Assembly: GCA_016710965.1 (NCBI GenBank)
Contig: JADJTW010000006.1
Span: 180,472 to 244,471 of the forward strand
Direction: 5' to 3'
DNA length: 64,000 nt
Origin: Flavobacteriales bacterium
GTDB taxonomy: Bacteria > Bacteroidota > Bacteroidia > Flavobacteriales_F > PHOS-HE28
In this document: positions 42,930 through 51,695 of the stretch, piece by piece
How the letters are laid out: each line of letters opens with the position of its first letter
Numbering within the stretch: the stretch's first letter is position 1
The notes under the pieces: model-generated
Seen by the model: only the letters and a program-made list of their open reading frames with translations
The model's database searches: none
What the model was told of the DNA's origin: nothing
Program-made: the position numbers and the translations under genes

Positions 42930-45194
42930 TCAGAAAGGATACCCGATCGCGATGTTGAACACGACATTGTCGAAGATGCGTGGGCGCAGGTCATTGAAGA
43001 CCCAGCGATCGCCGACGGGCAGTGAGGGTTGGCGCAGCGGTGTGGCCAGGTCCAGGCGCACCACGATCACCTCCGGATCGAAGCGAAGGCCGAAACCCGC
43101 ACCTACCGCCAATTCGGAAAGGACGTGGCTCCATTCCAAGTCACCGCCCGGCCGTTGCGGGTCGTCGTTGACGAGCCAGATGTTACCGGCGTCGCCGAAC
43201 ACCGCGCCCTTGAAGAAGCCCGCGATGGTGAAACGGTACTCGATGTTCCCTTCAAAGCGGATGTCCCCTGTCTGGTCGATCAGTACACCACTGGTCGCGT
43301 CGGGCACGTAGATGCCAGGGCCCACGGAGCGCGCGCGGAAGGCGCGCACGCTGTTGGTGCCGCCTACGAAGAACTGCTTCACATAGGGAACCACATCCGA
43401 ATTGCCGTAGGGCAGGGCCACGCCGGCGAGCAGTCGCGCAACCACCCGGTCGCCACGACGCCCCATGCGGCTGTAGTAGCGGAGTTCGGGCCTGAAGCGC
43501 ACGTACTGCGAGAACGTCCGATCGAAGAGGCGATACCCGCCTTCGGGCCGTGGGCCGCCCAGACTGAACCCAGCGGAGAGGAGATCGCCGCTTTCATCCA
43601 CCGCCATGCTCGCAAGCAGGTAGCCGGCATCGCTGTTGCGCTTCCGCGTGGTAACGGTATAGGTGTATGCCATGCCCACGATGAACTGTTCTTCGAAGCT
43701 CCGTGCCACCACCAGGTTGGTGTCAAGGAACGCGCTGAACTGAGCACTGCTGTAGTAGAGGGAATTGTAGCTCACGTCGAGCAGCCGCACATCGTGCCAC
43801 ACGCGTGGGTTGTGCCGCCACACGTAGCCGAAGGAGGTGTTGAAGGACTCCAGCCCGTACAAGCCCACACGACGGAAGAAACCATAGCCGATGTCGGCAC
43901 GCGTGCTGGGTGCCGAGCTGCGAACGGAACGGAGGAAACCGAATGGAACAATGCGAGGGATCTGCAGGGCGACCTTGATGCCGACCTCGTACGCGTTGGT
44001 GCCCTTCTGCGCACCGGCCACCTGCGTTTCGAAACGGCCGTTGATATCCGTAGTGAAGACCTCCGCCCCGCGGAAGAGGTTGCGGTCCTTGAAGCCCATG
44101 CGCGCGCCCGGCCCGGCGAAGTTGTTGCTCTTGCTCACGGCGTTCAGCTCGGTGAACAAGGACCATCGTTTCTGCGGAACGAGCAGCACATCGGCATCCA
44201 GGATCCCGGGCCGCAGGCTGTCCTCTGCATATTGCACTTGCGTGCTCTTGAACACGCCGTAGCTGCTCAAGTACTGCGACGTCTGGTCGGAGCGCTGTGC
44301 CGAATAGAACTGCCCGGGACGCAGGAACACGCCGAGCAGGATGGTGGACGGACGGTAGTTGTTGAGGGTGTTGATGTACAGCAGGCTGTCAAGCAGCAAG
44401 CTGTCGGTGGGCGGGAGCAGCGCATCATGGTCGCCATGCACGCGCACGGCACCCAGGGTGAAGCGCTGCCGTGCCTGCGTTCCTGTCGCTCGCTTCAAGC
44501 GGAGGCGGATGTCCATCACATGCGTGGCGCTCGCCGTGTCTGCGGCGAAGACGAGGTCGTCGTCCTTCAGATGGTACCATCCTTCGTTGCGCAGGGTGCC
44601 CACCACCCGGTTGCGTTCGGCTTCGAGCAGGGCCAGGTCGTACAGTTGCTCCGGCTCCAGCGGTGATCCATCGCGCGCTCGTGCGATATAGGTGTTCAAC
44701 GTGTCGGTGCTATCGGCGTAGGTGATGGTGCGGAGCCGATGGGGGATGCCCGCGTGTACGTAGAACACAACGCGCGCCGTGCGACCATGGGCCTGTACCT
44801 CATACCGGCTGCGCGCCGCGAAGTAGCCGTGGTTGTTCAACCGGTTCTCGAAGGCTGCATTGATGTCGCCAAGCGGGACGTCTTCGAGGTAGACCGGTGC
44901 CGATCCGATCTTGTTCTTCAGCAAGTTGCGGAAGCCTTTCGGCTTCTTCGGTTCCTTGATGGCGTTGTGCAGCGCAACGGTGGGCCGCATGCCCAGGAAG
45001 CGATTGTTCGCGGCAGGGCGCACCACACCTTCGAGTTCGGCGCCGATGCGCTTCACGTCCTCCACGGGCGCCTGTTCCCATTCCAGATCGACGCCGGCGA
45101 ACAACGGCCGCTCCGTGGTGGCGTGCTTGAGGCCGCTGCACGAAGAAAGCAGCAAGGCGCTCGCACCGACCTTCATAAGCGTGCTCGTCCTCAT
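42930..45194 (-). CDS. tamL: TamL-like BamA/TamA-family outer-membrane lipoprotein
   Basis: A 754-aa outer-membrane protein of the Omp85 superfamily. Lipobox LLLSSC near residue 19 makes it the lipidated TamL type found in Bacteroidota. POTRA-like repeats span about residues 35-330 (YLEDVPLGDINAAFENRLNNHGYF, VVGTLRNEGWYHL, LGAVRVHGDHDALLP) and the barrel follows, ending in the typical C-terminal aromatic YPF. The Omp85 motif VRAFRARSVGPG (VRGF/Y-like) is visible. It overlaps tamB by ATGA and should form the TamB-TamL envelope lipid/protein transport system. Confidence 0.92.
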   Translation of the reverse strand: MRTSTLMKVGASALLLSSCSGLKHATTERPLFAGVDLEWEQAPVEDVKRIGAELEGVVRPAANNRFLGMRPTVALHNAIKEPKKPKGFRNLLKNKIGSAPVYLEDVPLGDINAAFENRLNNHGYFAARSRYEVQAHGRTARVVFYVHAGIPHRLRTITYADSTDTLNTYIARARDGSPLEPEQLYDLALLEAERNRVVGTLRNEGWYHLKDDDLVFAADTASATHVMDIRLRLKRATGTQARQRFTLGAVRVHGDHDALLPPTDSLLLDSLLYINTLNNYRPSTILLGVFLRPGQFYSAQRSDQTSQYLSSYGVFKSTQVQYAEDSLRPGILDADVLLVPQKRWSLFTELNAVSKSNNFAGPGARMGFKDRNLFRGAEVFTTDINGRFETQVAGAQKGTNAYEVGIKVALQIPRIVPFGFLRSVRSSAPSTRADIGYGFFRRVGLYGLESFNTSFGYVWRHNPRVWHDVRLLDVSYNSLYYSSAQFSAFLDTNLVVARSFEEQFIVGMAYTYTVTTRKRNSDAGYLLASMAVDESGDLLSAGFSLGGPRPEGGYRLFDRTFSQYVRFRPELRYYSRMGRRGDRVVARLLAGVALPYGNSDVVPYVKQFFVGGTNSVRAFRARSVGPGIYVPDATSGVLIDQTGDIRFEGNIEYRFTIAGFFKGAVFGDAGNIWLVNDDPQRPGGDLEWSHVLSELAVGAGFGLRFDPEVIVVRLDLATPLRQPSLPVGDRWVFNDLRPRIFDNVVFNIAIGYPF

Positions 45195-48100
45195 GGCGCG
45201 CTGGGATCGGTGGGTGCTGACGGACGAGCGTCATCGTCCTTCGCACGTTCGCCCTTGCGTCGCTTGCGTTCGAGCGCCTGCTGCTGGCGGATGAGCTCCC
45301 GCGCTGCCTCGCGTGCTTTCTCGTTCTCCTCGAAGTCGCGCGTGTTCATGATCGCAATGCCGCTGTCGGTGATCTCGCCATCGTAGAGGTCGAACGCGTT
45401 CTGGTAGAACCCGCGCAGGCGGAATCGTCCGTCGCGTGTGAGGTCGTACACGATCGCGTACTGCGCGGCCCGGGTGCTGCTCACGTTGCTGGTGGATACG
45501 TCCTGTTCATCCACGCCCACCGAGCCGCCCACCTCGAAGCTCAAGCGCTTGTCCAGGAAGCTCTTGCTCACCTTGTAGTCCACCGATGTACGCTGGTAGG
45601 TGCTGGAGCCCTGTGCCTGGTCCACAGTGCTCACGCCGAGCTGCACGTCGACTCCCTTCATGTAGCGTCCAGTGATCTTGTTCATCTGGTCGGTGAGGAT
45701 CCCGTTCACCGAGTTGCGCGCTGCGCTCGTGGCCAACCTGCTGCTGGGTGCGCCACCGGCTCCTTCGTCCTGGATGAAGGAGTTGAGCACGAGCAGGCCG
45801 AACACCTGCCGGTTGCGCTCCTCCTCCCGGCTCCGGTCGGCAAGACGGTCCAGTTCATCATTCACCTGCGGATAGCTGTTGCGGTATTCGCGCGGGAGGT
45901 CGATGCCGAAGGTGATATCGGGCTTCTTCATGGCACCATCGATGTTGATGATGACCTCGAAGGGAAGCCGCGCCGCCAATCGGTTGCGTTCGGCTTCGCC
46001 CAACCCGCCGTTCGCATTTGCAACCAACGGATACGCGGCGCTCTGCGACATGTACCGGGCCTTGATGTCCATACGCGCCGCGACGGGATCGCCCTCCCAC
46101 ACCACCTGGCTGCCGGACACAAGATCGAAGCGCTTCTTCACCAGCCCGTAGAACTCCAGGGTATAGCCGCCCTCGCGAATGGTGAACGGGCCGTTCAAGT
46201 ACATCCTTCCGTTCGGGTCGTACCGGAAGCGCAGATCGCCATCGCCCCTGAAGGTGGCCTGATCACCGGTCACGGGATCGAGCACGATGGCGAACGATGC
46301 CCTGTCATCCACACGGATGCGCAGGTCCAGGTCGATCTTGGGGAGGTGCGCGCGCAACGAATCGCGCAGGCGCTCTTCATCAGTAGCTGTGCGCGAGGTA
46401 TCGGTCCCGGCAAGGTCCGTGGTGAACTCCACGATGCCTTCGCTCGCCACCAGCCGCACCTCGCTGCCGGGCAGCACCACGCTGAGGTCCGTGCCGGCGA
46501 GTATGCCCAGTTCGCCCTTCACGATGGGTTCCCTATCGGTGCCGGTTATGCGTACATCCGCCGATGCGAAGAGATCGCCGTAGAAGAGCGCGTCCTTCGC
46601 TGCTGCGCTGTTCACGAGCTGGAACGAATCGGTGCGCAGGCCCAGATCGAAGCGCATGCTCGAGAGGTCGGTGGTGAGCACCTGGCCGTGCAGGACGAAG
46701 GCGTTGCCCAGGCTGTCCAGCACCGTGAAGTCATTGAAGGTGAAACCGGTGGCATCGGCGAGGACACGTTCCTTCTTCAAAGTGTAGCGCGCACCGGTGC
46801 GCTTAACGCCCAGCACCGCATCGGTGAAGGTGAGGTCGCCTCGCACGCTCTTGCTACCGTTGTACGTTCTCCAATCAACCGAGCCCTTGAGGCCGCCACC
46901 GAGGTCGTACAGCACGCTCGTGGTGAAGGGCTTCAGGAAGGAGAGATCGGTAAGGCCGATGTCCGCGTGCGCTTCCATGTCCGGTGGTCGGCGGCTCCCG
47001 TCGTAGTGGAGCTTCGCGTCCAATTCGTTGGTGCCGTTCTCGAAACGCGCGGTGGCGTCGTACACGTTCGTGCCGGTTCCACTGGCATCGATCACCAGGT
47101 CGCCCAATAGCTGTCCCTGGACCATGAGATCATGAATACGGAGGTCCGCTCGAAGAGGCGCGCGATCGTTCAGCGGGAGCACCACCTCGCCTGTCAGTTC
47201 GCCGTTCACAAGGGAAACGCTGTCGGTGGTGGAGACGATGTTCAAGAAGGCGCCCATGTTGAAACGCTCCAGTTGCACGGTGGTGCTCGCCGCGTCCGTT
47301 ACCAGCTCGGCGCGCTGATCACCGCTGGTGAGGATGAAGTGCTCCGCCATCGGCCCCGCCTTGGTGAAGCGCAGTGCGTTCAATGGATCCGCCGTCCAGG
47401 TGGAACTGTCAAGCACGAGGCCTTCTCCGATGTGCACCGTGACCTCGCCGCCAGCGCGCTGGAAGTCGATCGGCACCACATACTTGGGTGGCGCATCCTC
47501 TTCCTGGATCTTCAGTGCCGTGTGCAATGTGCCCGGCCCGGATGTGGCGGTAGCCGTGAGCCCGGCGATGTGGAAGTCGTTGTACCGGACACTGTCCACG
47601 TGCAAGGAGCCATCGAGCGCATGGCCTTTCGCATCGGCTCCTACGATTAGTCCGGACAGCGCAATGTCCTCGTACCGCAACAATGGCAGATCGATGGTCG
47701 TGCGGAACACATCGGCATCGCTGTCGTAGTGGCCGCTGAAGTCTTTCAGTTCAATGGCTTTCAACCCGGGCAGCACGAGGCCTGTGAGCCATTCGGTGCG
47801 CGGCAGCGCAATGCGCAGGTCCATGTGCGAACCGGGTGCTGGGATGAGGGTCGTATCGGCGCGGAAGAAGCTCAACAGCTTCGTGCGCGTTCGTGGCATC
47901 AAGCTGTCGGGCGGGACATTGGTGTGGTATTCCACTTCCAGTGCGTCGCTCTCGAGCACGAACAGTGTGGAGTCCGAGGCAAGCCTTCCTTGCATTGAGA
48001 ACTCCTCGAAGCGGAAGGAACGCTCGTTGTTGAAGAGCAGCACACTGTCGCCCTCAAGTGCCAGCTCCACAAAGCCATCCATGGAGTACGTGCCGGTTCC

Positions 48101-50320
48101 CTGCCATTCGCCTTGGACGTTCAAAGGATGTTTGTACCATCCCATGTCCTTCAACCCAAGGCGATCCACGCGCAGCTCCACCGCTCCGGAAATGGTGTCA
48201 CTGCCCACGGGCCAGCGCGCATCAGCACGCAGCACCACCGCAAGGGAAGGTGCGGTGGTGATCACCTCTGCGTGTACCGAATCGCCTTCCGCACGGCCCA
48301 TGAGCTGCGATCCGCCGAACTCCTGACCGTGATAACGCCAATGCGTGGGTGCGACTTCGATACGGCCCGAACGCTGTGCGGTGTTGAGCGCCTGTCCATC
48401 AACGAGCACATGCGCGCTCAACGCACCCATGGCCGTGTCGGCTGCGAAGCGACCGAGCGCGGCGTTCGCGATGGTGAGGTCAGCGTGGAGCGCGTCGGGC
48501 ATGCGCGCGCCAAGCCCGGAAGCGCCGATCTTCCCTTTCACATCACCGAGATCGCTTTGCAGATCGACAGCGGCATCCATCGCGTTCTGCGTTCCGGTGA
48601 GGACTACGCTTCCCGCAAGGCGGTCCGGCACTGGAACCTTGGGAGGCACGTAGGCGCGAAGGATCTCCCGAAGCCCGTCGCCCAGCCTGATCTCGTGCAG
48701 GTCTGCGCGGAAGCTGCTCTGCAGGATGCTCGCCATGTCTTCCGCTTGACCCGTGAGATGCACGATGGTGCCCTGGTCGCCGATCAAGTCCACGCGCAGT
48801 GTATCGGCGCGTTGCGCGGTTCCGCTGAAGGCGATATGCGTGTCCCAGACCTCACGCACGTTGATGGTCCTCGGCAGGCTGACACCCGCTTGGTGCAACA
48901 AGGCCGGAAGCAGATGAAGGTCGATGTTCGCGATGATCAGCCCATTCAGCGGCACTGCCTTCGGTGCGCGATACGCGGTGCTGAGATCGCCGGGCGTCGC
49001 GGTTGCGGAGAAGCTCACTTCCGTTCCCGACAACGCCACCACGCCATCTTCCAAGCGCAGTTCTGCAGGTGTAGCGCTCATCCGCATTGCGGCGTTGAGT
49101 TTCTCTGCATTGCCTCCGGTCGCAGTGAATCGCTTGATGACCGCTGCGACCCGTTGGTCATTGAATACGAGGTCCTCCGCTTCGAGCGCGACGTTCGTGA
49201 GCACCATGTGCGCTGGATCGAGCAGCTCGGCCGCCTTGGCTACGCTGCCTTTGTGCAATTGGAAGTCACTGTCGATGATGGTCGCATCGCGCAGGCGGAT
49301 GTCCAAGCCGCGCACCCAGTAGCGGAAGCCATCGTTCTGGTCAAGCCAGGCGGGCGGCGCGGTGGTTTCCGTGCCACGTGGTAGCGTGTCTAAGCGCGAC
49401 AAGGTCCCGAACCGGGCACCCTTCATTTCGAGCGAAGCGAAGTGCATTAACTGGCGTGCCAGTGCCACGCTGTCCACAGTCACCGCACCCTTCGCAACGC
49501 TCAACCACAAGCTGTCGCCGCTGATCGTGTTCACGAGGCTGAACGCCACGTTCTGCAACCCCATTTCCTCCAACGTGATATCGAGGCTCGTGAACGGGTT
49601 CTTCAGATCGGGATAGGTATCGGGCTCCGATGGCTTCGGCGCCGTGCGCATGTCAACGCGTGTGTCCGCGATGTTGATCCCCGCGACATGGAACAGGGTG
49701 GCGCCTGCGTCCATGGCATCCAGTTCCACGTCCAATTTGCCCAAGCGCACACGCATGCCTAGACCACTTGGTGCCAGCGTCATGTCCAGGCTGACGTCTT
49801 CCAGCAGAATGCCGGTCATGGAGAACGGCATGGGTGCCGCGCTATCTGGCACCGCCTCCTTCATCTTGTTTCCGGAGAACGCGCGGATGATATAGGTGAA
49901 GTTGAAGGTGGTGTCGGTCCGCTGATCGATCACGGCCCGCACATGCGCGAGCTTCGATCCGCTCAGTTCGATACGGCCGTCCACCAGCGCGCTGAGGCTG
50001 AGCTTCGCTTCCACTTCGCCCGCATACAGGAGCGTATCTCCGCTTTCATCGAGGACCAACAAGCCATCGAGCGCCACACCTGCCGGGAAGCGCAACGCGA
50101 ACCGATCAAGGCGCACCGGCGTCCCGATCTTCTCTTCGATCATGACTACCGCCTTCGCTCGGATGAAGTCCTGTACCGGTGGCAGGTAGACGAGCACCAC
50201 CACAAGAGCAACAAGAGCTGGTGGAAGCAGGAACGCCCACAAGAGGACACGCCTCAACCTGCGCTTCCATCGCGGACGCGACGGAACCGCGGTTGTCGTC
50301 TGTTGGTCCGAGGGTGGCAT
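45191..50320 (-). CDS. tamB: TamB-family translocation/assembly protein
   Basis: A 1709-aa protein with one N-terminal membrane anchor (about residues 20-40) and a very long repetitive beta-structure, ending in the DUF490 TamB C-terminal domain (GELGILAGTDLSVVLPGSEVRLVASEGIVEF, ...PFTIREGGYTLEFYGLVKKRFDLVSGSQVVWEGDPVAARMDIKA, DITFGIDLPREYRNSYPQVNDEL, SFEVGGSVGVDE). TamB forms a periplasm-spanning groove that moves phospholipids, or helps barrel assembly, together with TamA/TamL. The frame could begin at a TTG at 50323; the ATG at 50320 is chosen. Stop overlaps the tamL ATG. TATGTTGC at 50341-50348 is a -7 candidate. Confidence 0.92.
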   Translation of the reverse strand: MPPSDQQTTTAVPSRPRWKRRLRRVLLWAFLLPPALVALVVVLVYLPPVQDFIRAKAVVMIEEKIGTPVRLDRFALRFPAGVALDGLLVLDESGDTLLYAGEVEAKLSLSALVDGRIELSGSKLAHVRAVIDQRTDTTFNFTYIIRAFSGNKMKEAVPDSAAPMPFSMTGILLEDVSLDMTLAPSGLGMRVRLGKLDVELDAMDAGATLFHVAGINIADTRVDMRTAPKPSEPDTYPDLKNPFTSLDITLEEMGLQNVAFSLVNTISGDSLWLSVAKGAVTVDSVALARQLMHFASLEMKGARFGTLSRLDTLPRGTETTAPPAWLDQNDGFRYWVRGLDIRLRDATIIDSDFQLHKGSVAKAAELLDPAHMVLTNVALEAEDLVFNDQRVAAVIKRFTATGGNAEKLNAAMRMSATPAELRLEDGVVALSGTEVSFSATATPGDLSTAYRAPKAVPLNGLIIANIDLHLLPALLHQAGVSLPRTINVREVWDTHIAFSGTAQRADTLRVDLIGDQGTIVHLTGQAEDMASILQSSFRADLHEIRLGDGLREILRAYVPPKVPVPDRLAGSVVLTGTQNAMDAAVDLQSDLGDVKGKIGASGLGARMPDALHADLTIANAALGRFAADTAMGALSAHVLVDGQALNTAQRSGRIEVAPTHWRYHGQEFGGSQLMGRAEGDSVHAEVITTAPSLAVVLRADARWPVGSDTISGAVELRVDRLGLKDMGWYKHPLNVQGEWQGTGTYSMDGFVELALEGDSVLLFNNERSFRFEEFSMQGRLASDSTLFVLESDALEVEYHTNVPPDSLMPRTRTKLLSFFRADTTLIPAPGSHMDLRIALPRTEWLTGLVLPGLKAIELKDFSGHYDSDADVFRTTIDLPLLRYEDIALSGLIVGADAKGHALDGSLHVDSVRYNDFHIAGLTATATSGPGTLHTALKIQEEDAPPKYVVPIDFQRAGGEVTVHIGEGLVLDSSTWTADPLNALRFTKAGPMAEHFILTSGDQRAELVTDAASTTVQLERFNMGAFLNIVSTTDSVSLVNGELTGEVVLPLNDRAPLRADLRIHDLMVQGQLLGDLVIDASGTGTNVYDATARFENGTNELDAKLHYDGSRRPPDMEAHADIGLTDLSFLKPFTTSVLYDLGGGLKGSVDWRTYNGSKSVRGDLTFTDAVLGVKRTGARYTLKKERVLADATGFTFNDFTVLDSLGNAFVLHGQVLTTDLSSMRFDLGLRTDSFQLVNSAAAKDALFYGDLFASADVRITGTDREPIVKGELGILAGTDLSVVLPGSEVRLVASEGIVEFTTDLAGTDTSRTATDEERLRDSLRAHLPKIDLDLRIRVDDRASFAIVLDPVTGDQATFRGDGDLRFRYDPNGRMYLNGPFTIREGGYTLEFYGLVKKRFDLVSGSQVVWEGDPVAARMDIKARYMSQSAAYPLVANANGGLGEAERNRLAARLPFEVIINIDGAMKKPDITFGIDLPREYRNSYPQVNDELDRLADRSREEERNRQVFGLLVLNSFIQDEGAGGAPSSRLATSAARNSVNGILTDQMNKITGRYMKGVDVQLGVSTVDQAQGSSTYQRTSVDYKVSKSFLDKRLSFEVGGSVGVDEQDVSTSNVSSTRAAQYAIVYDLTRDGRFRLRGFYQNAFDLYDGEITDSGIAIMNTRDFEENEKAREAARELIRQQQALERKRRKGERAKDDDARPSAPTDPSAP

Positions 50321-50621
50321 CAACTATGACCTGAAGCCCAGCAACATACCACCCATTCACGCTGAGAGGGCGTATCCGACGCCACGGGATGCGCCATCTT
50401 TGGTGTGGGAACGGGCAGGTGACCACCAGGAAGCATCATCCCTCGGTGCCACGTCGTGGATATTCCGCCCGCAATGGGGCATTGGTTGCCCGTTCCTTTC
50501 GACCCCACCATCGACGTCGCTGACGGATCTCCGCCGGGGAGCGGAAGTCTGGCGAATGCTGCTTCATGGTGCAGCAATTGAACTGCTGCAGGTCACAGTT
50601 GTCTTCGGCCAGTACGAGCAA
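50321..50621. other. intergenic region between tamB and the GH130 gene
   Basis: About 300 bp between divergent genes. TATGTTGC at 50341-50348 (minus) fits a tamB promoter. An open frame continues upstream of the GH130 start but does not match the family; no other feature was seen. Confidence 0.4.
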
Positions 50622-51695
50622 ATGGAACCACGACCAACGACCCACATGCAAGCCGACCTGGTGGTGCATCGCCATGGTGTTGTCCTGGACAAGAGCAACC
50701 AGGGCTTCGAGAACGCGGGCGCGCTGAATCCGGCGTGCATACGAGTGGGCAAGGAGGTACACATGTTCTACCGGGCCGTGCGCCACGGCAACTATTCCAC
50801 CATCGGGCATTGCATCCTGAACGGCCCGCGCATCGTGGCCATGCGTGCGGACAAGCCGCTGATGATCCCCGAGCACGCGCACGAATCACAGGGCATCGAG
50901 GACCCGCGCATCGTGAAGATCGGCGACCTGTATTACATGACATACACCGTGTACGATCGAATGAACGCGTTGGGCGCGTACGCCACATCAAAGGACCTGA
51001 AGACCTTCATCAAGCACCCGGTGATCACCCCGAAGTTCACCTACCGTGAGTTCAAGAAGTTGATCGACTGCTGCCCTGATCTCAACCAGAAGTACCTCTT
51101 CCACTACAAGATGCTGAAGGAGCATGGCTTGGGGGAGGACATGGCGGACAAGCTGCTGGTCTGGGACAAGAACCTGATGTTCTTCCCACGGAAGATCAAC
51201 GGCAGGTTCGCGCTATTGCATCGCATCCATCCCGGCATACAACTGGTCCTTTTCGATGATCCGAAGGAGTTGGACCGGAAATTCTGGGAGGACTATCTCA
51301 TGGACCTGAACCGGCATATCGTCATGGATCCCTTGCTGCCGCATGAGTCCAGCCACATCGGTGGGGGTGCGCCACCGATCGAGACCGCTGAGGGCTGGCT
51401 CCTCATCTACCACTCGGCCGAGGACACGCCGCACGGCTTCGTGTACCACGCGTGCGCGGCACTGCTCGATCGCGATGATCCACTGAAGGTGATCGGGCGA
51501 TTGAAGCGCCCGTTGATCTCGCCCCGGGAACCGTATGAGAAGGAAGGCTACGTGAAGAACATCGTGTTCCCTTCCGGTGCCGTGGTGTTCGATGATGACC
51601 TGTATATCTATTACGGTGCGGCGGATGAACGCGTGGCCGTTGCTTCCGTGGATCTGCCCGCGCTCCTTGAACAGTTGAAGAAGAACCCCTCATGA
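50622..51695 (+). CDS. GH130-family beta-mannoside phosphorylase-like enzyme
   Basis: A 357-aa five-bladed beta-propeller enzyme of family GH130. Landmarks: FENAGALNPACIRVGKEVHMFYRAV, QGIEDPRIVKIGDLYYMTYTVYD (with the catalytic Asp in GIEDPR), HRIHPGIQLVLFDD, and GGGAPPIETAEGWLLIYHSAED followed by KVIGRLKRPLISP. Family members phosphorolyse or hydrolyse beta-1,4- or beta-1,2-mannosides; lacking a search I cannot say which subfamily. The start is set at the ATG giving a family-like N-terminus; the open frame begins at 50400. Its stop overlaps the next ATG (ATGA), tying it to the GT4 fusion. Confidence 0.85.
   Translation: MEPRPTTHMQADLVVHRHGVVLDKSNQGFENAGALNPACIRVGKEVHMFYRAVRHGNYSTIGHCILNGPRIVAMRADKPLMIPEHAHESQGIEDPRIVKIGDLYYMTYTVYDRMNALGAYATSKDLKTFIKHPVITPKFTYREFKKLIDCCPDLNQKYLFHYKMLKEHGLGEDMADKLLVWDKNLMFFPRKINGRFALLHRIHPGIQLVLFDDPKELDRKFWEDYLMDLNRHIVMDPLLPHESSHIGGGAPPIETAEGWLLIYHSAEDTPHGFVYHACAALLDRDDPLKVIGRLKRPLISPREPYEKEGYVKNIVFPSGAVVFDDDLYIYYGAADERVAVASVDLPALLEQLKKNPS

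Noticed and set aside
45191..50320. Giant 1709-aa protein as a novel adhesin
   Set aside because: N-terminal anchor, repetitive beta structure and C-terminal DUF490 identify it as TamB, next to its usual partner TamL.
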